From: Paulinella micropora
Lineage: Eukaryota > Cercozoa > Imbricatea > Euglyphida
NCBI GenBank assembly: GCA_009731375.1
Contig: BJOX01000087.1
Span: 929,321 to 993,320 of the forward strand
Length of the DNA: 64,000 nucleotides
Direction of reading: 5' to 3'
Shown here: positions 1 through 45,273 of the stretch, piece after piece
How positions within the stretch are numbered: position 1 is the stretch's first letter
How the letters are laid out: each line of letters starts with the position of its first letter
The notes under the pieces: model-generated
What the model was told of the DNA's origin: nothing
Seen by the model: the letters and a program-made list of their open reading frames with translations, nothing else
The model's database searches: none
Program-made: the position numbers and the translations under genes

Positions 1-2814
1 CCAATCATGTTTATTAGTAGGAAGTTGTGTGCGGCGGAGAGAAACTATTGCACAAGGCAAAGAGAGGCGTTGGCGGTAGTATGGGCCCTCAAGAGGCTCA
101 GAGAGTATTTGTGGGGAGGACCTCAATTTACTGTCAGAACTGATCATCATAACCTGTTATGGTTGATGAATCATGAACAGACGGGACGGCTGGCGCGGTG
201 GCAAGCGTTCTTGTCTTGTTTCGATTTTACAATGGTCCATCTACCGGGAAAGCGAAATGTGGTCGCTGATAGCCTCTCTAGGCTAGAGTTTAACTCAGAA
301 GTATCGGCGTTGGTGTCCACGGTGGAGATGGAAGACTTGTCCACTGACAAGGTGTATGAGGTCAGCCACATTGAGGCGATGGAGATGGCGAGTGGAGTCC
401 GATATGACCGCACAGGTCTACGGTACAGTCCACAAGGCCCGGATCACGGGATATGTTGTGAGCTACATACCCAGGAGGACGCTGAGTGGTCCTATGAGGT
501 ATATGAGAATGCGAAGGCGAACATAAGAGAGGAAGAGGAGACGCAGGAAGTTTATGCGGAGCCTCCTCAAGAGCGGAGAAGTGACCTAGACGATGACCCG
601 GAAAGAATCGGGGTACGGCTAGAAGATGGTACTATCCATATAGCCTCGCCTACCGCATGGAGGCAACAACAGGCTCAAGATCCGGAGTTTAAAGAACTGA
701 TACAGTTATATCAGAACCCGGATGAGCTACGGATGACGAAAGCGATCAAAGATCAGATGAAGGAGATGGGATGGAGAGATGGTCTACTGTGGTACAAGGG
801 CCTTCACGGTCGCTATGCGTCACAGCCGGACAAATGGACCCTTTGGGTACCGGAGAGTCTGAGACGATTTATATTTGTCGCAGCCCACAATTGCCCACTT
901 TTGGCGCATCCGGGTCGACAACGAACTCATATGTTCGTAGCGAGGCGATTCTGGTGGAAGAAGATGAAGGAGGAGATAGATCAGGCGGTGGATGCATGCA
1001 TCCCGTGCAAGATAAACAAAACACCACTGAAGGCAAATTTCGGCCTGATTGGCGAATTTCCTCTTCATGCGGGGATGTTTGAGTTTATACACATTGATCA
1101 TGTGGGACCTTTCCCAGAATCGAAGGATGGTTACAAATACCTCCTTACGGCTATTGACAGAGCCACCAACTATGTGTGGATCATCCCTGTCAAAGACGTT
1201 ACCGGCAAGACGACGGCCGAGGCGCTGATCGATAGGATCATCTCACAGATCGGAGTACCAAGAAAGATATGTTCTGATCGAGGCTCGGACTTTAATAACG
1301 AGGTCATCGACAAACTATCTAAGTATTACGGGATGAAATGGCAATATGTTACTGCCTATAACCCGCGAGCAAATGGGAAAATCGAGCGGGTACACAGACC
1401 CCTCAAAGCCTCGCTAAAGATGTATTGCACGAAGAAGGAGAATCAAAGAGCATGGGTCGAGGCAGCACCATCATTTGCGTTTGCAATGAACTGTCTACCC
1501 TCTACGGCGTTAGGAGGCTCGAAGAGCTCAATCTCGCCATATCAGTTAGTATATGGGCGTGAGCCTGATATCCCGACTTCGCTCCTTCACCCAAAAGACA
1601 CTTGGGCGGATGCGGATGAGTTGTTTGGGATGAGACTTAGAGTGAAGATGGAGGCGGAACAAATAGTCAGGGCGCATAGAGAGGCGGAGCGCCGAAAGAC
1701 TGATGCTGAAGGGGTGCGACAAGCGCACTTGGATCAGATCAAGTTCCAGGTCGGGGATATTGTACTATTGTACCATCCTCAAGTCCCGAAGGGAGTCAGC
1801 TCTAAGCTGTTCACTCACTGGAAAGGACCTTATCAGATTATGGAACAGACGGGACCTCTGAATTACAAGATCAGGGGTAGAGGGAAGGTGCAAATTGTGA
1901 ATGTAAGAAGGCTGATTAAGTATGATCCCTTCTTACTGGAAGATGAATCCGTTGAGGAGGCGTTAAAACGGATGAAGGATGATTTCAAAGAGGTGCCGCC
2001 CATCCACAAGGAGGCTGGCATAGACCAAGACGATGCTTATCGGGCACCGATAGCTGAGAAGGAGGAGAGTGAGGTGGACAGCAAGGAGAAGACTGACCGC
2101 ATAAGCGCGGTGGGGACTCAGTCCAAGTCTCCGCGAGAGCATAGCGGAAAGAAGGAGAAGATCACAGAGGCGCAGCTAAGGAGAGCGCGGAATGATCTTA
2201 TCAACGACCAACCGAGGAAGGCGATGAGGTCGATGAGATCAAAGGACGTCCACCAGGAGGAGGAGGGGACGGACACTGACCCAAACGCGGGCAACGTTGA
2301 GATTGTCCATGAGCGATGGAAGGAAGGCGATGCGATAGCAACCATCGCATGGGTGAAAAATGTTTTCTATCTGATGAGACCAGCGGAACAACATGTCGCT
2401 GATGACACTCTCTCAGACTTATACTTGATGCGGGTCGTGGCGGTCCCACGACAGATGCGTGTCACACGGACACTCAAAATATCATCAGCCGCAAAGATAG
2501 TACAACCGATACTCCAGTTCTGGAGAAGTATGGACCCGGTTGAGGATCCAAAGGCAAGACATTATCTGCCAGTATATAAAGACGCAAAAAGTCTCGAGAC
2601 ATGGGATGATACAATTACTCCCAGAGACAAGGATTACACTGCGTGGACCATTCAGACACTGCCAAGAGGAGTGCTTGATGTCCCTTTTGAATTATCGTTG
2701 GGCGGAATCCCTAATAAGATCTGGGACATTCTCGAACAGTCAAAGTTCGATCTGACTTTTGTTGGTGGTCCTCCACCAGGCAAAGAAATCCGCGCCAGAC
2801 GACGAAGGCAGTGA
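1..2814 (+). CDS. pol: Pol polyprotein, C-terminal part (RNase H, integrase, C-terminal extension), incomplete at window edge
   Basis: The frame is open from the first base (CCA) to TGA at 2812-2814. The ATG at 7 is internal and not a start. The segment begins inside RNase H, after its first catalytic DTDAS motif, and includes the conserved TDHHNLLWL strand and the HLPGKRNVVADSLSRL end. It continues with the integrase HHCC zinc site (H..H and CIPC), the catalytic D,D-35-E triad (HIDHVGP, SDRGSDF, GKIERVH) and a GPY/F-type module (HWKGPYQI). A highly charged linker and a ~170-residue C-terminal domain that I do not recognise follow. No stop or frameshift is visible. The protein would catalyse cDNA integration. 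It matches the C-terminal half of Pol at 47971-53784. Confidence 0.95.
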   Translation, partial: PIMFISRKLCAAERNYCTRQREALAVVWALKRLREYLWGGPQFTVRTDHHNLLWLMNHEQTGRLARWQAFLSCFDFTMVHLPGKRNVVADSLSRLEFNSEVSALVSTVEMEDLSTDKVYEVSHIEAMEMASGVRYDRTGLRYSPQGPDHGICCELHTQEDAEWSYEVYENAKANIREEEETQEVYAEPPQERRSDLDDDPERIGVRLEDGTIHIASPTAWRQQQAQDPEFKELIQLYQNPDELRMTKAIKDQMKEMGWRDGLLWYKGLHGRYASQPDKWTLWVPESLRRFIFVAAHNCPLLAHPGRQRTHMFVARRFWWKKMKEEIDQAVDACIPCKINKTPLKANFGLIGEFPLHAGMFEFIHIDHVGPFPESKDGYKYLLTAIDRATNYVWIIPVKDVTGKTTAEALIDRIISQIGVPRKICSDRGSDFNNEVIDKLSKYYGMKWQYVTAYNPRANGKIERVHRPLKASLKMYCTKKENQRAWVEAAPSFAFAMNCLPSTALGGSKSSISPYQLVYGREPDIPTSLLHPKDTWADADELFGMRLRVKMEAEQIVRAHREAERRKTDAEGVRQAHLDQIKFQVGDIVLLYHPQVPKGVSSKLFTHWKGPYQIMEQTGPLNYKIRGRGKVQIVNVRRLIKYDPFLLEDESVEEALKRMKDDFKEVPPIHKEAGIDQDDAYRAPIAEKEESEVDSKEKTDRISAVGTQSKSPREHSGKKEKITEAQLRRARNDLINDQPRKAMRSMRSKDVHQEEEGTDTDPNAGNVEIVHERWKEGDAIATIAWVKNVFYLMRPAEQHVADDTLSDLYLMRVVAVPRQMRVTRTLKISSAAKIVQPILQFWRSMDPVEDPKARHYLPVYKDAKSLETWDDTITPRDKDYTAWTIQTLPRGVLDVPFELSLGGIPNKIWDILEQSKFDLTFVGGPPPGKEIRARRRRQ

Positions 2815-3663
2815 CAAAGAAACTATTTTTCTTTATGCGTCTCAAATAAACTGATTGATTGCCCACGGCGTATCATGATTTGATCATGCATCATCAGTTA
2901 TCAATATGAATATTAAAAAGACTCAGTGATATAACTTGGCATTCGATCGCAACATACGAGTGCGAAAGGTCGATCGACGATGATACTACACCGTATACGG
3001 GGATCGCTAGTGTATTGAGCGATGGTGTTCCCGGGTATGACCCTTTCCAAGTCCTGGGATGATGTTCTCGAAAATGAAATGTTCTCTGAAACTTTCATTA
3101 AATTTTTTTTTACGATAGATTATATACTGTCGTACCTGAGCACGGTCAATCTCTACTTGTGTCGGTATATCGCAGGGTCGGGTACATACACCTCGACTTC
3201 GGATATAGCTATTAGGACTGGCCCCCTAATACTATATCATAGGATATCCGCCTTATACAAGGGTATGTCATAGAAAAAGACAATTTACTTACGATCTCCC
3301 TGTGAATAATAATAATAATAATGATAATGATAAGAAGAAGAGGAAGATCAAAGGGGGAATCGTACTACAGCACCACGTTGCTTGTATTTTTTTATTAATT
3401 GTACGTTTGTTCTTGACAAACTGCCGAAAAAAAAAAAAAGAAAAAAAAAGAAATTGAGGGGAAGGAGTTTAAAATTTACAAGAAAGGCTAGAGAATCCGC
3501 CGGCTTTGACGTGCCGTATGAGGATATATTTATCGTCTTTTAGCGTCTATCCGTGGGTCGATGCGCTGTGTGGCATGACTCCATAGCGCATACTATTTGC
3601 AGAAAGAAATCAGAAGGTGTATGACGAAAATGCTATTTCCGTCATAAAATCGGGAGGGGGTAC
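2815..3663 (+). other. Element 3' untranslated region and polypurine tract
   Basis: This is 849 bases between the pol stop and the LTR, also present in the second copy (53785-54640). It holds an AAT microsatellite and an A-rich run that differ in length between copies. It ends in a G-rich tract (gggaggggg, 3652-3660), which is the likely plus-strand primer. I see no convincing additional gene. It is unusually long for a Ty3-type element. Confidence 0.8.
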
Positions 3664-3900
3664 TGTAGGCATCACCCCCCGGATAGCCGGTAAAAAGTAC
3701 CTTTTCCTGGTGACAGGTGCACCAGCTTGTTTTTCAGTATTATTTGTCCGGATTGGACCTGATGCCATTTTATTCCTGGTCTGTTGCCGTTTTCCTTTTT
3801 GGCTTCACTGAGCTAATACAACGAGACATCATTCTCATTCTTGAGGACTGTGTTTGGTTGTATTACCGACTTTTTACGAGCTATCGTTGGGGGCATTACA
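3664..3900 (+). repeat. LTR of copy 1 (3' LTR), 237 bp
   Basis: It begins TGTAGGCATC and ends GGGGGCATTACA, giving TGTA...TACA termini. The same 237-bp sequence occurs at 44251-44487 and 54641-54877. It differs from the 54641 copy at about one visible site (aaaaagtacc instead of aaaaaatacc). Confidence 0.95.
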
Positions 3901-3989
3901 ACTAGTTTCGAGTCGATTCCGTTCAAAAATGATTTCAACAATGATTCATATGTAATATAGTTAGCGTGTATTAATAAATAAACTTGTGA

Positions 3990-4570
3990 CGCAGTGAAAT
4001 CGGGGCGCAAATCTGCGTTTAAACTAAAATAGATTTTTTAACTTACTGAATACTGTTTTTTTAATTTATTAATACCGCTAGTATTAATATATTGCAATAC
4101 AATACAGGTATTGAACTGGTCCGCACACCAAAAATATCAATATTATATATGTTATGAATTGAAAAATTACACACTACATATTGAAAGAGAACACGTTCTG
4201 TTTCAGTAACGTTTAAAAAAAAAAGCACTATGACACATCATTGTTAATGAAAATTACTGGAACTTTGAACTATTACTGTGGACATTCAAGTGGCAAACAT
4301 TCAAACTTTGACCTCATCTTTCTCAATCAATATTTGATATGGAAATGCAGCGCACACCGTTGGAAAGCTCTTGTCCTAAGCTTTCCGATGCTGGCTTCAG
4401 CACAGTCGTATCACTTCGATTGATGGAGAACGATGAGGTCAAAGTTGGATAGTTTGCCATTTGAATCATGGTCCACAGTAATAGTGAGGACAAGTTTAAT
4501 TTTTTTTCTTTTATATTCTATATTTGAAATTTTATGAAGCCTTCTGGTTCAGAACTAGATCGCAGCCACT
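3990..4570 (+). repeat. Interspersed AT-rich repeat (family R3), copy 1
   Basis: It begins at cgcagtgaaatcggggcgca, runs through AT-rich sequence and ends near a 'ggttcagaactagatcgcag' motif. Related copies lie at 43670-44068 (plus) and 60182-60546 (minus), similar at both ends but diverged and of different length in the middle. No coding capacity is seen. It is probably a non-autonomous transposon of unknown class. Confidence 0.75.
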
Positions 4571-4860
4571 GTTTGGCATGAAAAATGCATGTTCTTCAAG
4601 CCTGCCCTCACTTTTTTATACGGCAGTGACCCGATTTTTGCGGTGTTGATTTTTGGAAGAGGTCTGGACAAAGTCCGAAAGGCGGAAGCACAACACTTGT
4701 GGGTCGCAACACTCGTGGAGCGTTCCGCCGCACCTCTCCAAAATTCTTCTCAGAATCCTTCCTTTCACAAGTAGACAATCATTCCCGAGGACTCCCGAGG
4801 ATCCGAGCTTCAGCACTTAACCTTCAGAGCTTCTTTGGGAAATAAAACAGCTGCCGTTAA

Positions 4861-5230
4861 CTAGTCTACTACTGTTTTGTAACAGTGCCGTTTCTGCTTG
4901 TCAGCTTGTGTTAAATTTTTTTGTCTGAATCTCAAGGCGATGGGATCCAGAGTACGAGAACAATCCAAGTATGACACCCTCACGTTGTCAGACAATCTGC
5001 ATCCGTCACAAGGTCGAAGAAGGGCGTCTCTTGCCATCCGTTGCAGGGATTCTACGCCTTCAGTTTGACCCGACTTTGCAGCACGTTTTCTTTGATCTTG
5101 GTTCGGAGGCAAGGTGCCCGCTAGTGGGTTAGCAAGAGGGGCACCAAAGGTACCTCATTGCCCTAAATTTGTCAGGTCGTCTATTGCCATCCACTGCAGG
5201 GATTTTACGATTTCAGCCTGACTGGACGTG
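4861..5230 (-). other. Possible coding fragment with a duplicated ~45-bp segment
   Basis: The minus-strand frame ending at 4861 is open for ~83 codons and includes SGQTEGVESLQRMARDAL. A second, diverged version of this stretch lies upstream at 5184-5227 and also reads open (SSQAEIVKSLQWMAIDDL). The pair resembles the exon-plus-partial-copy arrangement seen in the lipase and eL6 genes. I recognise no family, and this may not be a gene. The rest of 4571-5280 shows nothing I can name. Confidence 0.25.
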
Positions 5231-5310
5231 ATGTCGAGGATGGTATAAGCAGTAATGATTAAGTTCACGGTGTTGCAAGAAAACATAAACTAAGCCTTTG
5301 CGGTGAGGGA

Positions 5311-5313
5311 CGC

Positions 5314-5376
<63 letters not shown>

Positions 5377-5470
5377 GAGAGAGAGAGAGAGATCATATAT
5401 ATCGACTGCGGCGCAGCAGCGGAAAAAAAAAAGGAAGAAGAAGAAGAAGAAGAAGAAGAAGAAGAAAAGG
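5311..5470. repeat. GA and AAG microsatellites
   Basis: (GA)n at about 5316-5392, then an A-rich AAG run at about 5425-5470, in the 3' flank of the lipase gene. An A/G-rich tract continues to about 5560. Confidence 0.95.
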
Positions 5471-5576
5471 AAAGAAACCAAAAGAAAAAGGAAAAGAAAA
5501 CGGAAAAAAAGGGGGAAAAAAACCAAAAAGAAACCAAAAAGAGAACAAAAGAAAACAACTTTTTCCTCCTCGTTTA

Positions 5577-34982
<29,406 letters not shown>

Positions 34983-35076
34983 CCTGCAACATTGAAATAG
35001 AAGAACAAAACATGATATGATATGATATGATATGATATGATATATGATATGATGTATGTGTGCACACAAATATATA

Positions 35077-35112
<36 letters not shown>

Positions 35113-35237
35113 TTTATGTACGTATGTACGTACGTATGTATGCATGTATGTATGTATGGATGTGTGTATGTATGTATGTATGTATGTACATATGTATGTA
35201 TGTACATATGTATGTATGTACATATGTATGTATGTAC

Positions 35238-35268
<31 letters not shown>

Positions 35269-36120
35269 TGTATGTATGACGTATGACGTATGTATGTATG
35301 TATGTACGTACGTACGTACGTACGTACGTACGTATGTATGTATGTATGTATGTACATATATGTATGTATGTATGCATGTATGTATGTATGTATGTATGTT
35401 ATGTATGTATGTATGTATGTATGTATGTATGTTTGTATGTATGCATGTATGTATGTATGTATGTATGTATGTATGTATGTACATATGTATGTATGTATGT
35501 ATGTGTGTATGTGTGTGTGTATGTATGTATGTATGTATGTATGTATGTGTATGTATGTATGTATGTATGTATGTACATATGTATGTATGCATGTATGTAT
35601 GTATGTATGTATGTGTGTATGTATGTATGTATGTATGTATGTATGTATGTATGAATGTATGTATTTATGTATGCATGTATGTATGTATGTATGTACATAT
35701 GTATGCATGCATGTATGTATGTATGCATGTATGTATGTATGTATGTATGTATGACATAAGTACTGACATATGTATGTATGTATGTATGTGTAATGTATGT
35801 ATGTATGAGTACTTGTATGTATGTATGTATGTACATATGTATGTATGTATGTATGTAATGTATGCATGTATGCATGTATGTATGTATGTATGTACATATG
35901 TATGCATGTATGTATGTATGTATGTATGTATGTATGTATGTATGACTTGTATGTATGTATGTATGTATGTATGTATGTATGTATGTACATATGTATGTAT
36001 GTATGTATGTATGTGTGTATGTATGTATGTATGTATGTGTGTATTGTATGGTGTATGTCTGTCTGTCTGTAGATCTGTCTGTGTGTCTCTGTCTGTCTCA
36101 GCTGTCTGTCTGTCTGTCTG
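34983..36120. repeat. TATG/CATA microsatellite in the lipase-eL6 intergenic region
   Basis: A short GATAT repeat (35010-35050), then ~970 bp of TATG with TACG, TGTG and CATG variants (35085-36055), then TGTC. It lies between the divergent starts of the lipase and eL6 genes. 36121-36490 is unique sequence where promoters for both genes are expected. Confidence 0.95.
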
Positions 36121-36490
36121 TCTGTTCTATCTGGTCTGTCATCTCTCTCAATCTGGTTACAACATGTTGCATTTTGCAGTTTACATGTTCGTTGCTTCCC
36201 AGTAGGATTTAGAATAACCACAGAAAAGACTAATCGAGTTTGAGACTTTGGACATAAATGGACTTTTGTGCACGGGCTGGATAACCAGGTTATGTCGCAA
36301 AACTCTGTTTATAATTTAGCGGCCGGACCGACCGAAACTTAATAGGATATAAGCCTACTTTCTGTCGAGCCTCGACAAACAAATACAGGACAAAATTGCA
36401 AATTACGGATGATTTTCCGTACCGCTTGCTGGTACTTGTAAGTAAAAATGGCATTCTGAAAGCTCCGCATTAGCTGGGTCGGCTCCTGAC

Positions 36491-36555
36491 GCTTTTCCTT
36501 TCCTGCCTGTTTTCTTTGTTTTTGGGTGCGCCATAACTCTGTGAGGGTGAAGGAA
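36491..36555 (+). promoter_or_regulatory. Pyrimidine-rich eL6 leader (5'TOP-like)
   Basis: cgcttttcctttcctgcctg just upstream of the eL6 ATG resembles the C-T-T-T-T-C-C start of 5'TOP ribosomal protein mRNAs. The exact transcription start is inferred. Confidence 0.45.
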
Positions 36556-43447
<6,892 letters not shown>

Positions 43448-43669
43448 GGCAGTAACTTGACTAGCTGCCCTGTTCCAACTCTCTCTCACTTAAAAGGAAA
43501 AAAATTGTTGAATTTTTTTCACTATATTAATAGTGCTTTTGTGTCATGTTTTGGGAATTTTGTTTGGTGCTATCGCTTTTGAACTGTGATAGATATTACC
43601 GGTACTGAGAAGACGGATTTCCTGATGAGGCCTCATCTTGTCTGCATATGTAGTTGGCATGTATATAAA

Positions 43670-44068
43670 CGCAGTGAAATCTGGGCGCAAATCTGCGTTT
43701 AAACTAAAATAGATTTTTTAATACTGTTTTTTTAATTTATTAATACTAATACAGATATTAATAATATGAAGTATTCCCCACACACAAACATATCAATGTT
43801 ATGTTATGAATTGATCACACAGTTTATATTAATATTTAAAGTGAATACGTTCTGTTTCAGTAAGGTTTTTTTAAAAAAAACAATATGAACATGTTAATGA
43901 AAATATTAATAGTACTGGAAACTAGTGTGCAGGGGGAATAATTTAAGTTGCGATCTTTCTATCTATATTATAGCTTTACTTTTTTTTAAAAGCTTGTGGT
44001 TCGGAACTATTAATAGATTGCAGCCTCTTTTTCAACTTTTTAAAACAAATGTTCACGCCGGTCCGCAG
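43670..44068 (+). repeat. Interspersed repeat R3, copy 2
   Basis: Begins cgcagtgaaatctgggcgca and ends cacgccggtccgcag. It shares both ends with the inverted copy at 60182-60546. It lies downstream of eL6 and ~180 bp upstream of the complete LTR element. 44069-44250 shows nothing I can name. Confidence 0.75.
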
Positions 44069-44250
44069 CCACAATGTTATTAGGAGGGACAGACTCGGAT
44101 CCGAGGGAGGAGACTGTGTGGATGTAGAGAAAGATATCATGATAGATCATAGTAGGAGTGCCGCAAAGCCATAGAATAGTCAACACATTCACCGTGGCAT
44201 CGCCAGAGGGTAGACAGACATACACACAGCACAAATTCGGAGAGACCACA

Positions 44251-44487
44251 TGTACGCATCACCCCCCGGATAGCCGGTAAAAAATACCTTTTCCTGGTGA
44301 CAGGTGCACCAGCTTGTTTTTCAGTATTATTTGTCCGGATTGGACCTGATGCCATTTTATTCCTGGTCTGTTGCCGTTTTCCTTTTTGGCTTCACTGAGC
44401 TAATACAACGAGACATCATTCTCATTCTTGAGGACTGTGTTTGGTTGTATTACCGACTTTTTACGAGCTATCGTTGGGGGCATTACA
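44251..44487 (+). repeat. 5' LTR, 237 bp
   Basis: TGTACGCATC..GGGGGCATTACA. By eye it matches the 3' LTR except at one base near the start. The candidate primer-binding site begins two bases downstream. Confidence 0.95.
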
Positions 44488-45273
44488 TTTGGAGTCCACA
44501 TCACTAGGGTGATTTCTTTCTGCTTTGCCACACAGGCAACAGAGTGAATTTTCACTGACCTGTCTCACACGGGGACGTCAGACGAAAACAAATACTCCAA
44601 CACAGCTCCCTCATAACTCTTTCACAAAACAAATAATTTGATTGGTCTCAAGCAGGTGTCTCGTACCCTCTAGCCCAATCAGTATCTGTGTGCTCACAAG
44701 GAGACATCAGATACAAACTCTCTGTCGTTCTTGCTGTTCTCACACAGAGACCAAGAAGAAGGAGGTGGACAGAAGAGTGAAGGAACACACACAAAACACA
44801 AACAAGCATAGGGACAGGAGCACAACACTCTACCCTTCTAGTTTGTGCATTTATCTGCATTATCTCACACATACGTCAGAGTATTTTTGCAAATCTCTGA
44901 TCGTTTTCTAAAGGTAGGTCTGAGAACCTATCCGACCGACTGTCGACTTCTCAAGGAGAGCTTTTCTAGCTTCTCTATTACTATCTGTGTGTAGGTCCAA
45001 GTGCCTCATACTAGATACAATATAGAAAAGAAGGAGGAGAAAGTAATCTGAGTAAGGAGAACAAGAAATCGGAGAAAGTCTCAAAGACTATTTTTCTCAA
45101 ACAAAAACAAACATACAAACAGTGTTTCATAGAGGACAGGGAATCTTATCCTACCCTCTCTATTAGTTTCTCTCTTCACTAGTCAATCGACTGAAGGAGG
45201 AACAGAACACAAACGAACAAAAACCAAACATAGGAGCTGACACTGTCCTCCTGTTGATCACTACTACGACATC

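Larger units (their letters stand above)
1..3900 (+). mobile_element. Ty3/gypsy-like LTR retrotransposon, copy 1 (3' part only)
   Basis: The window opens inside this element. It contains the RNase H to C-terminal part of pol (1-2814), a long 3' untranslated region (2815-3663), a G-rich polypurine tract (about 3652-3660) and a 237-bp LTR (3664-3900). Positions 1-2814 correspond with a constant offset of 50970 to the complete copy at 44251-54877, and the encoded proteins read identical. The 3' UTR shows a few differences, mainly in A-run lengths near 3420-3455. The 5' part must lie to the left of the window. The two copies are therefore very recent transposition products, or part of a recent duplication. 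The target-site duplication cannot be tested here. Confidence 0.96.

Noticed and set aside
1-2814. Independent 935-aa protein starting at the ATG at 7
   Set aside because: The frame continues to the window edge and corresponds to the inside of Pol RNase H. The ATG is an internal Met.
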